Made by a program: the position numbers and the translations under genes. A DNA stretch of 64,000 nt from Tricholoma matsutake. Its lineage: Eukaryota > Basidiomycota > Agaricomycetes > Agaricales > Tricholomataceae. Under the pieces are notes generated by a model that was not told the origin of the DNA, made no database searches, and was given only the letters and a program-made list of their open reading frames with translations. The DNA lies in the NCBI GenBank assembly GCA_026075535.2, contig AP026539.1, forward strand, positions 6,324,001 through 6,388,000, given 5' to 3'. Below, in pieces: positions 31,801 to 44,897 of the stretch (the first letter of the stretch is position 1; every line of letters begins with the position of its first letter).

Positions 31801-34800
31801 TCACGAGATTGGGTATTCACCTTTGTGGGGGCGTAGACATCCTGTCTTATTCACATAGTTTGTTAGCGCTTCGACTCCCTTCCTGGAACTTAGTAGCGCT
31901 GTCAAATCCCTGGAGTCTCTCCTCATCTGATTGTCCAGTTCGTGTCTTTCCCTTGCATAGGCTCCGCACTCAAATAGATAGTGCCTGATTGTCTCTTTGG
32001 CTGGTGGGCCCTGTCCCTGGCATGCGTCGCAATTACTTGACTCCCTCTTTTTGATGCGGTGTAGGTAGAAGTTCAGTGGGATGTGGCCCATGTGGATTTG
32101 TGTTAGAATGCAGACCTGTCATCGCTTTAAGTTATCCTGTAGTTCTGCATATCTGCCATATGTAAAATTGGGGTCGATGCGGCTTAGCTTTGGCTGACGA
32201 GGTGATGCTGCCCATATGCCCTACCATCTGTCCCTCAACTCTCTCTGAAATTCCTGTCTTAGCGCTGCAATACTTTTCGGCAGTTCCCCTCACAGTATCG
32301 GAGGGAGTCTGTGTGGCAGACTAGACTCGCCCCTTGCTGCCCTTTTCACCTCTTTGTCTACCCTTTTGTTTCCCTGTACCCCGCTATGTCCTGAGATCCA
32401 CACTAAGTGAAACTTTGTCAAGTTTGTGCTTGCATTGTCTGTGTTAATGTTATTTGCTGCATTTAGTAGGTCTTTGATTAGGTATTGCGCAGTTGTTGCC
32501 CTGTGCAACTGGGTTCTCTTGATTAGTGATTGGCTGTCTGTCAGTATCGAAATCGGTAAGTGCCCTGCTATATGTTCTGTTCTGATTAGCCATATTCCCA
32601 GAGTTGCTCCTACCACTTCTGCTTCAAATGATGTGTAGTTTTTTGCACTCCCTAGATGATACCTTAATATTTTGGAAGGTGCGGTTCTCCCTTTCCTATA
32701 CATCACTGCCACTGCTCCTATTTTTCCGTCCATTCCCGACCCATCGGTGAAAATCTTTATCTCGGGTGTACTTTCCTTTTCTCTGTGTATGGACGTGTTG
32801 CGATCTTGAGCTATCTCCATGGTGAACATCGTGGGATTGAGTGTCGTGGAGCATGTATTGGGGGCTATGCTCTCTATGCTGTCCGGATGTATTTCTATGA
32901 AGAGGTTTAGCAGGTTGTGGAGGGGAGTGCAATGTTTTCTCATGTGTGTCTCTCAGTATTCGCATATTATCCGGTGTAGTGGGTGGGTCTCAGGTAGGGT
33001 GCATATTCTGGTTATCGCCCTGTAACATGTTTTTAGCATCATTAGTTCTAGCGGTAGGATACCTGAATGCAAATCCAGTGTGTCTGTTGGGGTTGAGTGA
33101 AGTGCTCCATTGGTGGCTAGGGTGGCAATTCTCTGGATTTTCGTTAGTTGGTTTGCGACTCTAGCCAAGCCAGTTCTCCTTTTGGCCCTTGGTACTATTT
33201 GTGGTGGGTTATACCAGACTTTGGCTCCATATGTCATTTTGGGGATAGCCACTGACAGGTATAGCCAACACATTAGCCTGGGTGACAGACCATAATCTGT
33301 TCTCACTAGCCATCGACACTGCAATACCCATTTTGTCGCATTGTCTATTGCCCTGTCTTCTTGGTTCCTCCACAATAGTTTGTCGTCGATGATTATGCCT
33401 AGGTACTTGTAGTTATCCACCATATTTACCTCTTTTCCCTGTAGCATTAGCCTTGGCTTGGTCATTTGCCGATGCATTCCAGATGGCTGTCTGCTTCTCT
33501 TGCATCCTAAATGCATGATTGCTAGTTTACTGATTTCGAACTTTGAATTGTGGTTGTCCGCCCATTTGAAGCCTCCGTTCTCCCCTTCCATATGATCCTT
33601 GATAGCCTGAGTAGTTTCTTCCAGTGGCCATGACCATTGCATCATCGACGTAGCCTAGTGCCTGCAGGGTTCCATTTAGCTCAAGTAGGTCTGCGTTGTA
33701 AAAATTGAAAGCCGGCAGTGATATCAGGTCACCCTGCCCCACTCCGTTGTCTATGGGTATCAGCTCCGATATATAGTCATCGAACTGTAATCTTGTCAAT
33801 CTCCCATCCAATAGTCAGCTGACGAATTGCACTGTCCCCCTAGGGACCCATCTCTTCTTCATGTTGTGTATCAGCTGCTCCATTACCATGTTGGGAAAAG
33901 CACCTTCAATGTCGAGAAATAGTATGGACGTGACTTTCTTCTTCCTCCAAGCATCTTTTACCCTATGTACCAGCAGGTGCACCGCATCAGTTGTACTTCT
34001 GCAGGGCCTTCCTCCAAAGTGAGTGTCCGGGAGTAGTTGGTGTCGCTCCATTATTTGTATGAGGTTTTCGGAAACTATGGAAGTCAGAACCTTTGCCATA
34101 GTGCACAGTAGGGCGATGGGGCGGTAGGCTTTGGGTACTTTGTAACTGGGCTTCCCTCCCTTCCTGAGCACGCATGTTGTGAACTGCTGCCATCCTTGAT
34201 AGTAAATGCTGCATTGTAAAATCGACCTGTAGATAGGTAGTAAGTGTGGGATTATAATATTTACTGATTTCTGCAAGACTATGTTTGGGATACCATCTGG
34301 CCCTGGCGCTTTATACAGAGATAGTTTCGCTATGTGCATGCATATCTGGGCCTCTGTTACTGACGATGGCTCTGGCAGAGGGTCTGGGTACTCGTATTCT
34401 TGTGGGACTGCCAATGTTGCTGGCTTCGGTGGAAAGAAGGCCTTCGCGAGCACTTTTGCCTTGCCCTCATTTGTATTTATCTCTTCCAAGCGTCCATTCT
34501 CCCCCTTTACTTTCAAGGTGGGAGTTCTCATCTTCCCTCCATCTCCCATTGGGTTCAATTGCAGTCCAGAGATCTTGATCTGTTGCGTTCTCCAGATAAG
34601 CATTCCAGTGCTCTATCTTTGCTTTAGCTATATCCACTGCATATCTCTGTCGTGCCTGCCAAAGATCTTGGTGGCTCGGATGGTCGTCTAGGGCTCTGTT
34701 TCTAAAGGATTCAGTATGCAAATGGTTCACTACCTTCTTCATCTTCTTCAGATCCTTTGTCCACCATCTTTTGGATAGCGGGAAAGGCTTGTTCTCTGGA

Positions 34801-35741
34801 ACCTTGTTATTGATCGCATTCTGTATTGTCTTGGTGAGCCATTCTATCTCCCTACCTAGATCTTCCTCGTTGGGTAAATCTGTTGGGGCTGGGAATTCCA
34901 CTATCTCCCTTTTGAGGAAAGTGTTGAACTGTTCCCAGTCCATTTCTCTGTAGTTGCGGGATGTTTTGGGTGTTGTTTTTGCCTGTTCTAAGTCCAGTAT
35001 TGTGGCGATTGGGTAGTGATCTGTCTTTCCCGGTTGTCTTTCTGGCATAATGTCACATTTTACCACCTGAGCTGCTAGTTTGTTAGTGCAAAAGACATTA
35101 TCTGGTCTGGAGTGTTTCTTTGTTACCATATGTTTTAATGTCAGTAGCCCCTTTGGCAGTATCATTTCCATATCCTGTTCAGCTACCAGTTCGATTAGTT
35201 CTGCTGCGTCCTCTAGGGCCTTGGCTGTGAAGAGTCATGTGTCTTCATCCCTGTCCCACATAGGGTGGTGTTGATTGAAGTCCCCTCCCCACAGAGCATG
35301 ATAGTCTTGTTGTCCATTCGCCTTGATCCATCTGTCGTGGATATATTCTCTGAGTGCAGTCAGCATATTCGAATTCTCGCAGGCATTGTATATGCTGAAT
35401 ATCTTGAGGTTACCATACTCGCCATTTATCTCTATAGCTGCTATATCGTTTGTGTTGGGGATATCCAGTATCTTCCAGTTATTAGTCAAGAGTTTTGAGT
35501 TCACCCATATTGTGGACCGAACTGGTGAGTCCAGTGTCATTTGCGATGAAGGGGTTACCGATGTAAATTGTGTCGGTGTCCTGATGCTGCTGAAAAAAGT
35601 GATGTATGGTTCTTGAATCAGTATGATGTCCCAGTGCGCTGCTAGTGAGTCATTAATAAGTTCGAGGTGAGCAGATAGTGATTTGTTTAGATTGATTTGT
35701 AGTATTCTTAACTTTGTTGCCTCTTTTGTTTCCCTATTCAT
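31801..35741 (-). pseudogene. LINE ORF2: endonuclease, RT, RNase H
   Basis: Endonuclease: RILQINLNKS, IILIQEPYI, ALWGGDFNQHHPMWDRDE, SRPDNVF and GKTDHYPI. RT: APGPDGIPNIVL, KAYRPIALLCTMAKVLTS, HFGGRPCRSTTDAVH, ILFLDIEGAFPNM, GVGQGDLISLPAFNFYNADL and LGYVDDAMV. RNase H: EIKIFTDGSGMDGKIGAVAV, ILTDSQSLI and WISGHSGVQGNKRVDKEV. The C-terminus has CDACQG...HYLFECGAY, a CCHC-type finger. Frameshifts are needed near 34590, 33620 and in the 32091-32290 interval. TGA stops occur at 35235, about 33813, about 32945 and about 32290. The ATG at 35741 overlaps the end of ORF1. Confidence 0.85.
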
Positions 35742-37513
35742 TACTTACTCTTGTTTCATTGGACTCCTGGTTATTGTCTCAGGTCAAATCATCGGGGGGC
35801 TGGGGTGCTCATGCCGCGTTTGTGTCCCATTCTCTGTCCCACGAGTGCCTCTCCAGTTCTCGGCCATTTGGTGCTATCTGTCTTGGGTAGAACGTGAGTC
35901 ATGTCTGTCGGTACCTACCTATCCTGTCCATTTGTGTAAATTCCGTGTTCTCTATATTACCTGTAGGTATTGCAGATCTTTGCCCACCTGGTGGGGCTGC
36001 TTCCCATGTCCATGGTTCTGTCGACAGGAAAAAGGGGAGTGAGTTTTCGGGGTTTTTCGTGTCATGTTCCATGCATTTCTGCAGGAAGGTTGGGCATGCT
36101 CGATTGCTGCTCGCATGCCCCTGTATTCCACATGGCATGCATCTCGTGTTCTGTGCAGTGCATTTGGTGACCCTGTGGTCATTTCCACATTTAGCACAGA
36201 TGTCCCTCTGTAGAATGCATTCTGATGCAATGTGGTTATATGCCTGGCATTTGAGGCACCTTATCAGCTCCCTTTTGCACTTCACTACTGAGACTTTCTT
36301 ATTACAGATGACCAGGCCATTCAATATGGCTCTGTTCGCATTGTCCGGATCTGTGAATGTTACTATCATGTGCCCTACCATTTGTTTTGGATTTCGTCGT
36401 TTGGGTGCTTTTGCCCATTTGCACCTGCTGACAGACTCCCTGGTTAGTCCATTGTTCTCTGTTACCTCCTCTATATGTGAATTATCTGCTGCGTCGAATG
36501 TTAGTGGTATGAAATATGCCATTACATTGTAGTTTTGTGTTTCGGTGATAATGGTGGTGCCCAGTTCACATTCCATATGGAATATGTTTTCTTCCTTGTG
36601 TAGCCATGCCACGGACTTGTCATCACTTGCTTCAATGAGAATCCTGCCATTCTTGAGCCAAATTGCCAATTGCAGCCTGCACTCCTCATTCATTGTCTTT
36701 GTGGCCCTGGATATTTTCTCGCCTAGTTGTTTTAGCAGCTGCAGTGCCGGTAAAGATTTGAGTCCTGCAGTATCTTCCAATAACTTCCAGAGGAATTGCC
36801 TCGCTCAGATGTTTTCCTTTGCTCTAACCCTTGGGTCGATCCATACTGGGGGGGCTGCTAAACCTTTAGTCAGGGTGTCTCGGTAGGAGGCCACCGTTGC
36901 TTTCTCGTTCTGTGCTGTGTTATTCATGTCAGTCGTTATTTTACCTAATTCTTCTATTGAGGTTCTGGTCTTCTCAATAATCTCCCTTGTTTCACTGCGT
37001 AAGTTCTCCATTACTTCTCCAGCTTTCTCTTTGAGCATATTCTGGATCCCATCTAAAAATGGAGTTAGTTCCTTGGTTACCCTTTTTGTGACTTCCACCA
37101 CCGTGTTTTTCTAGTTCCTGTAATAAAAAGGCCACCACCCATATTCCGTTAAGTGTCTGTAGGGGGGTATTCGGGAGAGCTCCAATGTGGAATAAGGTTT
37201 CTGCCAGTGATGTTGGTGTTGGAGTCACTCCTGATGGCGCTATTAGTCCCTTCGAGTGTAGCCAGGATCATCTGGCTTCCACATCAGGTATGTCCCCCAA
37301 AGTGACGTTACTCGGTATCAGTAAACCTGTTTGTCTGGTGGTTCTTCCTTTCTCCATTTGGGTGGGGTTCAGGGTTCTTTCCTTGTTGGTTTGATCTGTC
37401 GCTGTTGGCACATTGTTTGACCTTCTTTGTGTTGGTATGCTGCCTGTATTTTCTGGTAAGGTCGTCTGCCGTAAGCCCATTGAGCTGGTCACCGGGGATT
37501 GATTGTCCAGCAT
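35734..37513 (-). pseudogene. LINE ORF1: zinc-knuckle nucleic-acid-binding protein
   Basis: Begins MLDNQSPVTSSMGLRQ. After a one-base frameshift near 37105 comes a helical region (VTKRVTKELTPFLDGIQNML, KTRTSIEELGKITTDMNN) likely to form a coiled coil. Then a domain with KNGRILIEASDDKSVAWLHK and three knuckles follow: CLKCQAYNHIASEC, CAKCGNDHRVTKC and CMPCGIQGHASSNRAC. In-frame TGA codons lie after VEAR, KENI and RYRQT and twice near the end. The final stop TAG (35736-35734) lies inside the start of ORF2. Confidence 0.8.
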
Positions 37514-37673
37514 TGCAGCTGTCGCTTCATCAGGATTGTTTTTCGTACTTTAGAATTGTATTCAGTCTATTCTATGGCCCGGGTTTCACTGTTTCTTCTC
37601 GAATTGCCTTGTCGAACCATGGGAATTTCCGAGGGAGGTGGCGGTTCCAGATCAAAGAGTACTTGTCATGGTT

Positions 37674-39330
37674 ACCTTGAACTTGAACAATGACTCGGAG
37701 CAAGCCAACAAGGCCGCATCTCATAACTCTAGACTTCCAGTGCTGGTGCCAATCAGAGGCCACCTCCAGTAACCACCTCAATGTCCACTGCTCGTTTCAT
37801 CATGAAGAGGGAAACAGGTGAGTTGGTCAACTTCCATTTTTACATTACAAGATTCTTCCATAACATGGATATTGGCCACCGCATTGACTGTGTTCCATCT
37901 GCAATATGGATATTGGTCACTGCTATATTGCAGGTGATTTTCTTCATTTTTACATTACAAGTATTTTCCATAATGTGGTTATTGGCCAGTACTAACTCTT
38001 TTGTAATTTGGAATACTTCTTTCTTTGGACAGCAATTGCGAGTTGGTTGGACAGTCACATTGTGAATTTCAGATGTCTTTGTCTACTTATACAGATACCA
38101 TGTTCAGTGGATCTTCATTACATAATAATTATCAGTGATCTCATGTGACAAGCAAAGAGTGAAATCCATTGATGATCCAAGTAAGCTGATGCTTTGATTT
38201 TTGAAGTGATCCAGAATTGAGCAGCCCTTATGAGGCATAGGTAGACTTCAATTGTATCAATTTCTTTTTAGAAATTTCAATTCATAAAAACCATCCTGAC
38301 ATTGTTTTTTCCAAATCAATGCAAATCTGGTTTGGATTAGGGCTGCGCACCATGCTGTACACTACTGGTTATGGTACCCATACCATCAGGACCTTGACCC
38401 TTGCCTTGATGGTATGGTGTACGGTATAGATTTATGTATGCTGCATTGACTGTCAAAAGATGGCCATCATGGCCATGCATATGGCACTTTCTACTTATGA
38501 GTACTGAGTCCCAAAAATAGAAATCATGATGCTGAAAATCTGGTTGGGTTGTTGACCAAACAATCGATGAAGACAAGCCCAACAATGACAACAGCAAGCT
38601 CGCCTTGTTAGTGAGACAACAACGACAATGATGCTGAGGAGACCACATGGCCACCACCATGGACAAACAAATGGTGGGAATATGACCATAGGGATGGGAC
38701 AAGGGTATGAGGCCAAGGCCCCAGGTAAGTATTTTTTTATGTCTCCTTTCTTGTTTTCTTTATTCAACTAACTATTTTCATTATCTATAGGTTTTATCTA
38801 ACAATGACACTACAATGACAACCAATGCACCACACCTCCACCTGCTGGCTGAGGACTGCCTCTCGTTTTGGCATAGGAGACTGCAGAAGGGCTACCTCAT
38901 GAACATGAAGGATGCCAATGACTAAAGTATGATGAAAGGAATGACAATGATGAACGAAGAGGATGACAATGACAGGAATGATGGGAAGAACAAGGATTAG
39001 GAAAGTCTGGGAGGAGCACAACAATGACCCAGACCCAGCACCCGTCCCCACTGCTGTGAGCTACTGCTCACAGGGTGGACTATGGTTGCTATGGATGACA
39101 ACGACAGCAACAGAAGGAAAAGGAAACTGAACAATGACCAGGGGATGACCAGGGATGACCAGGGTGGCAGGGCCAGAACGAGCAGTGCAACAGACCCCAC
39201 AATGATGGGGATAATTATGACACAGGGCGACAAGGGCTGCAAAAATGATGAGGCCAATGACCACCAAGACTAGGACAGGGACTAGGCAACGATGTGGAAG
39301 ACAGGGACAACAACAACAATGAATGAAGGG
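37674..39330. other. Non-coding region between LINE and Gypsy-2
   Basis: Contains a direct repeat of about 105-bp period at 37838-37990 (TTTTTACATTACAAG and TATTGGCCA recur). A TTAGGGCTGCGCACC word at 38337 resembles a hAT-type terminus. From 38500 to 39330 the plus strand is rich in ACAATGAC/GATGACCAGG words; frames here are Asp/Asn-rich on the plus strand and falsely hydrophobic on the minus strand. I find no supported gene. Confidence 0.45.
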
Positions 39331-39335
39331 GGATG

Positions 39336-39701
39336 TGTAAGGGGACTAGGGAGGTGCCCTGTGTGTTTTTCCTATTTTTTATGTTTGTCCTATATTTTTC
39401 CCCACCTCATTTCCTTCTATTCTTCATTTTCTATGATTTTTCCGGATTTTATTACTAATTTTCCCTTGCTATCATGTTTGTACATGTTGACACTTTTATA
39501 TTTAGAGGTGGAGTACCCCTTACGACACATACCCCTTGGTATGATGTCATTCGGCGGCCTTGATCTGCCTATCTCCACCTTTTTCTATTTTTAGGTTATA
39601 TTTGATTTTTGTCATCTTCACATATACTGGGCATCAGCAAGGGGATCCTTAGAGTTTTCTCTTCGGATTTCCCTTTGCTAGAGGCTGAGGTTGCCCTTAT
39701 A
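39336..39701 (+). repeat. Gypsy-2 5' LTR with TATA-like motif and start site
   Basis: Begins TGTAAGGG and ends CCCTTATA. CATATACT at 39621-39628 lies about 29 bp before AGAGTTTTCT (39651-39660), which is the exact complement of the primer site behind the LTR and so the likely RNA 5' end. Confidence 0.85.
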
Positions 39702-39703
39702 GT

Positions 39704-39713
39704 AGAAAACTCT
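39704..39713 (+). promoter_or_regulatory. Gypsy-2 self-priming primer-binding site
   Basis: AGAAAACTCT starts 2 nt after the LTR and pairs perfectly with 39651-39660 of the LTR. No tRNA-like TGG start is present. Confidence 0.65.
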
Positions 39714-39867
39714 CCCCTAAGGCCCGAAAATCACGAATGCGCTGCCCAAAATAGGCAGGTATGGACTGGACGACGCTTCCCAAAGCTCCACAGAGTCCCT
39801 ACACACCATTCCAGATACTCTCACCTTTATTACGCCGCCATTTTCGCCAAACGCGCTCCCTAGCGAC

Positions 39868-40987
39868 ATGGATGCATCAGAATGCTTCGACGCGCTTGAA
39901 AGCGACGTTTCCAGAATGCACGCGCAAATCGACTCGCTTAAATCTATGATTGAAAACTTTGTTAGGACCCTCCAGGCTAACCCTACGACTAATAGTTCCC
40001 CCTTCATGACTCCAAGTGCACCCAACAACGACGTTTTGCCAAACGTGTCCACTAAGGAACATGCCCAGATCAAACCGTCCCCCCCCCGCCAAATTTAATG
40101 GTGCACGTGCGCAGGGACGTGCATTCCTTAATTCCTGTGAGTTATACATTAGTCTCCAGTCGCATCAATTCGTCGATGAGGCTGCAAAAATTTATTGGGC
40201 CTTCACATACATGAAATCTGAATGCGCCTATCTCTATGTGGACCGTATCCTATGTCAAACTAAAGAACTCGGTTCTCTACCTTTCTCCACTTGGGGTGAC
40301 TTTTGAGCTGAGTTTGTACGCCACTTCTGCCCCCTCAATGAACGCCACCGAGCAGTGACACAACTTGAGTCATCCACTTACCACCAGGGACATTGATCCG
40401 TGGATGACTATATCGATGAGTTCAAGGATTTGGTGGACATGGCAGGATATGGGAGTGGGTTACCAGTGGTGGTGAAGTTCCGACGGGGGATCCACTGAGA
40501 AATTCAGAACCAGATTGCACAGATGTTGGAAGGGCGCCCAGCGGACGATGATATCCTTGCTTGGTATGAAGCTGCTTCACTCTGTGACGAGAACCGACTC
40601 ACAAATGCGGCGTTTAATGCTGCATTCCGTGCTCCAACTACCACTCATACACCCTACACCTTCAATCGAAGCCTCCCCCACCCTAACCCCATTCCTGCTC
40701 ATCAAACTCCCACACCAGCCGTCAATGTCCCAGTACCAATGGATGTTGATGCAGCCCGCAGCCGTGCATGTAAGTTGGATCTCTGGTACCATTGTGGGGA
40801 ACCTGGACACAGGGCTGGAGCGTGTCCCCATCGTCAGGATATCCGCATGCTCACCCCCAAGGGACGAGACGAACTCCTGCAAGATTTGTTGGCGCTTGTA
40901 GATGTTGAGGAAGCGAAGGATCAAGTTGCAGAGGAGATTAAGTTGGAAGTTGTAGAGGAGCAGGATTTTCCTATTCACAGCGAGTGA
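39868..40987 (+). pseudogene. Gypsy-2 gag
   Basis: Starts MDASECFDALESDVSRMHAQ, a helical N-terminus. A one-base shift at a run of nine C (40079-40087) moves the frame to AKFNGARAQGRAFLNSCELY. The capsid region includes FSTWGDF|AEFVRHFCPLNERH and SVDDYIDEFKDLVDMAGY. The zinc knuckle reads WYHCGEPGHRAGACP: the first cysteine expected in CX2CX4HX4C is tryptophan. Three TGA codons (40304, about 40396, 40498) stand where related proteins have arginine (GDFRAEF, QGHRSVDDY, GIHREIQ). The gag stop TGA is at 40985-40987. Confidence 0.85.
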
Positions 40988-40992
40988 ATCAT

Positions 40993-43900
40993 ATGCCCTC
41001 ACTGCCTGTCCATAACCGCTTTGAAGTCTTGTCAGTTGAATCCCCGGAGAATGAATCCATTTCTGTGACTGCTCCCCTCTCTGACCCTTCGAAGTTGGCT
41101 AAAGATGTACCTACTCTCCCCATCTCTCCTTCTACTCCACGTCCCAAAATTAAATCATGGGAGCGTAAACTACCACGCAAGTATATTGTGGCATCCACTC
41201 CCTCTGCACATTCCTTAAACCTAGCCATTGAACTGCAGACGACCGACACTGGACAGATACTTGGTGTCTCTGCGCTCCTGGACTCTGGTGCGACTGGTCT
41301 CTTCATCGATTCCCATCTGGTACAACAACATCATCTAAATACTCGCTCACTCTCACGTCCGATACCTGTATATAATGTGGATGGATCCTCAAATGAAGCT
41401 GGTGCCATCCGAGAGGTTGCAGACCTGGTTCTCTGTTACAAAGATCATAGTGAGCGTGCCCTTTTTGCTGTCACTCAATTAGGAAAGCAAAAGGTGATTT
41501 TGGGATATCCATGGCTTCGAGACCATAACCCAGAGGTCGACTGGCGCACCGGGGAGGTTACCATGAGCCGATGTCCATCCCGCTGTCGGACATGTTTCAC
41601 GGAAGCCAGGCAAGAACGTCGTGGACAGAAGGCGGCAATACAACGAACTCAGAAGTGTCGTGCTGGACCCCTGCCTATACCTGAAGTGGAATTGGAAGGG
41701 GTTCCTGATCTAATGCCGGACTTGGATGATGATGATGAGGACCCAGAGGAAGTGGAGGAGGGTGATTGGATCTTCTACACTGCGATTCGCTCATCGCATG
41801 AGGTGTGTGCCACATCGAACATATCCCAATGCCTTGCTGAGGCCTTCCACAAAAACAACGCTGCTAAATCCTCTACTAACTCCTTACTCCCTCATCTCCA
41901 TGAGTTTGAAGACGTGTTCTCCAAGGAGTCATTCGACTCTCTTCCTGCGCGTAAGCCATGGGATCACGTGATCGAACTCACCCCCGGCGCAACCCCTTCA
42001 TCCTGCAAGGTCTATCCTCTCTCTCCGGAAGAACAATGGCAGCTTGACCAGTTCATCGACGAGCACCTGGCCTCTGGATGTATTCGACCATCGAAGTCAC
42101 CCATGGCCTCTCCCTTTTTCTTTGTCAAGAAGAAGGATGGCTCACTTCGACCGGTTCAAGACTACAGAAGGCTCAACAACATCACGGTCAAAAATCGCTA
42201 CCCACCACCCCTCATCTCCGAACTCGTAAACCAGCTCCGTGGAGCCTGATACTTCACCAAGCTCGATGTCCATTGGGGCTATAATAATGTGCGGATAAAG
42301 GAGGGAGATGAGTGGAAGGCAGCCTTTCATACCAACCGTGGTCTTTTTGAACTGCTTGTCATGTTCTTTGGCTTTACTAATAGCCCTGCCACCTTTCAGA
42401 CCATGATGAACGACATCTTCCATGACCTCATCCTCGAAGGCATTGTCTGCATCTATCTCGATGACATTCTTATCTTCACTCGCATGGTTGAAGAGCACCG
42501 TTGCATCACGTGCCTCATCCTAGAGTGACTTCGACGGTACAAACTCTACCTTTGTCAGGACAAATGCGAGTTCGAAAGGACCAAGATCAAGTACCTCGGC
42601 CTGATTATCTCGGAGGGTCAAGTGGAGATGGATCCTATCAAGGTAAACAGGGTCACAGCTTGGCCGACGCCCACGAACAAGAAGGAGGTGCAGTCTTTCC
42701 TGGGCTTCATCAATTTCTATCAGCGTTTTATCAAGGATTTCTCACATCATGCACAACCGCTGTTTGACTTGACAGGAAAGGAGGCATGGAGGTGGGATAA
42801 TGCACAACAGGAGGCGTTCGAAAAGCTTAAGGAGATGGTCACTTCTGCTCCGATCCTTACCTTTGCTGATGATTTGCGTCCTTTTCGTGTAGAAGCCGAC
42901 AGTTCTGACTTTGCGACGGGCACCGTGTTGTCTCAGCAGTCTCCAGAGGACCAGAAGTGGCATCCTGTTGCGTTCTACCCCAAAAGCCTTAGTGCTGTAG
43001 AGAGAAACTATGAGATCCATGACAAGGAAATGTTGGCAATAATGCGTGCGCTTGAGGAGTGGCGACACTTCCTCGAGGGTGCCCAACACAAGGTGGAAAT
43101 TTGGACAGATCACAAGAACCTCGAGTACTTCATGACGGCCAAGAAATTGAACCGTCGTCAAGCTTGTTGGTCCCTGTATCTATCTAGATTTGACTTCTCC
43201 TTACACCACCATCCGGGTCGCAGCATGGGGAAGACCGATGCCCTATCCCGACGTGCAGACCATGGGGATGGCAGCGGTGACAACCAAAACATTGTGCTGT
43301 TGCAGCCAGACCTGTTCACCATTCGGGCACTGGAAGGCATCGCACCCCAGGGCGAGGAGCGGGACATCCTACGTGACATTCATTGCGCAAACTGTAGCGG
43401 TTTACATGAGGATGTTGTCGCCCGAGCTGTTAAAGAACTGAGGAAGGGATCGACCCTTTCCTTACGTGCAGCAGAGTGGGCTGAAAAGGAGGACTTGTTG
43501 TATTTCAGGGATCGCATCTATGTTCCCAATGACCCAGACCTTCACCAGCGCATCATATCCCAACACCATGACTCACAGATTGCGGGCCACCCCAGACGCT
43601 GGAAGACCTTGGAGCTCACCTCACGGAACTATTGGTGGCCACAAATGTCGCGGCTCATTGGTCAGTATTGTCGCACTTGTGACCTTTGCTTACACACCAA
43701 GGTTCCTCGTCGCAAGCCTATTGGTGAGCTACACCCTCTTCCTGTTCCAGAGAGTCGTTGGGATGTCGTCAGCATCGACTTTGTGGTGGAATTGCCAGAG
43801 TCAAATGGGTTTGATGCGGTGATGTGCACAGTTGACTCAGTGGGAAAATGCGCTCACTTCATTCCCACTCACACCACTGTCAGTGCCCTAGGTGCCGCTC

Positions 43901-44886
43901 GACTCTACCTCCACCACGTGTGGAAATTACATGGACTTCCTGGTGCCTTCCTCTCGGATCGTGGCCCTCAGTTCATGGCAGAGTTCACTCGTGAGCTGTA
44001 CCGACTCCTGGGGATCAAACTCCTCACTTCAACCGCTTATCACCCACAAACTGATGGCCAGACGGAGCGAGTCAACCAGGAACTGGAGCAGTACATCCGC
44101 CTCTTTGTCAATGAATGCCAGGACGATTGGGATGATCTTCTTCCTTTGGCTGAGTTCGGATACAACAACCATGTCCATGCTTCCACTCAACAGACCCCTT
44201 TCCTCTTAGACACTGGACGACATCCACGCATGGGATTTGAACCTCGCCAAACTCCCTCACACATCAAGACAGTGAATGAGTTCACAGAACACATGAGGGA
44301 TAGCTTGGAGGAGGCAAGGGCAGCCTTAGCAAAGGCGAAGGACAACATGGCGCGATTTTACAACCAACGGCACTCCCCAACCCCTCAGTACAAGGTTGGT
44401 GATCAAGTTTATCTTGACTCCAGTGACATTTCCACTACACGTCCATCCAAGAAACTTGCTCATCGCTTCTTGGGACCTTTCCCCATTGTCAAGTGCATTG
44501 GAACACATGCCTATCATCTACGCCTCCCAGCCTCCATGTCCAGACTCCATCCCATCTTCCATGTCGTCAAATTGCTTCCAGCTCCCCCAGATCCATTCCC
44601 AGGATGCCATTCACACCCACCACCACCACCTACAGTGATCGAGGGAGAACCCCAATATGAAGTCGAGTCAATCTTGGACAGTCGTTTACGTCGAGGAAAA
44701 CTCCAGTATTTGGTACATTGGAAGGGTTATGGGTATGAGGAGAACTCATGGGTCGAAGAGTCTGACGTAAATGCCCCTCGGTTAATCAAGGAATTCCACC
44801 GATGGCACACTGCTGCACCGTGTTGCATTCAAGTCACGGACTTTGGTCATATACGATTTCGAATGCATCGGGGCGATGCATCTTAG
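40993..44886 (+). pseudogene. Gypsy-2 pol: protease to chromodomain, two TGA
   Basis: The ATG at 40993 lies 5 nt after the gag stop, in another frame. Protease LLDSGATGLFIDSHLVQQ; RT with [58 protein letters not shown] and catalytic YLDDILIF. RNase H: VEADSSDFATGTVLS, ERNYEIHDKEMLAIMRALEE and IWTDHKNLEYF. Integrase zinc region HDSQIAGHPRRWK...CDLCLHTK, core VVSIDFVVELPESNGFDAVM, LSDRGPQFMAEF and YHPQTDGQTERVNQELEQYI. Chromodomain: YEVESILDSRLRRGKLQYLV, HWKGYGYEENSWVEESD. The only interruptions are TGA at 42247-42249 (RGARYFTKLD expected) and 42526-42528 (ILERLRRY expected). Confidence 0.9.
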
Positions 44887-44897
44887 AGAGGGGGTGA

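Larger units (their letters stand above)
31305..37659 (-). mobile_element. Full-length LINE (Tad1-like, APE endonuclease type)
   Basis: The plus strand shows a T run at about 31303-31324, which is the poly-A tail of a minus-strand LINE. The 14-bp target duplication flanks 31305-37659, so the copy is full length (6.36 kb). It carries ORF1 with three CCHC knuckles and ORF2 with endonuclease, RT, RNase H and a C-terminal zinc finger, the order known for the fungal Tad1 clade (clade assignment is inference). About 480 bp of 3' UTR follows ORF2. Both ORFs hold TGA stops and frameshifts. Confidence 0.9.

Noticed and set aside
28024..38351. Second hAT MITE family starting TAGGGCTGC (28024, 38337)
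   Set aside because: Only single termini were found, with no matching inverted end or 8-bp duplication.
38997..39267. Minus-strand frames that look like membrane proteins (Val/Leu/Ile-rich)
   Set aside because: They are the complement of an ACAATGAC/GATGACC-rich low-complexity tract; hydrophobicity follows from base composition.
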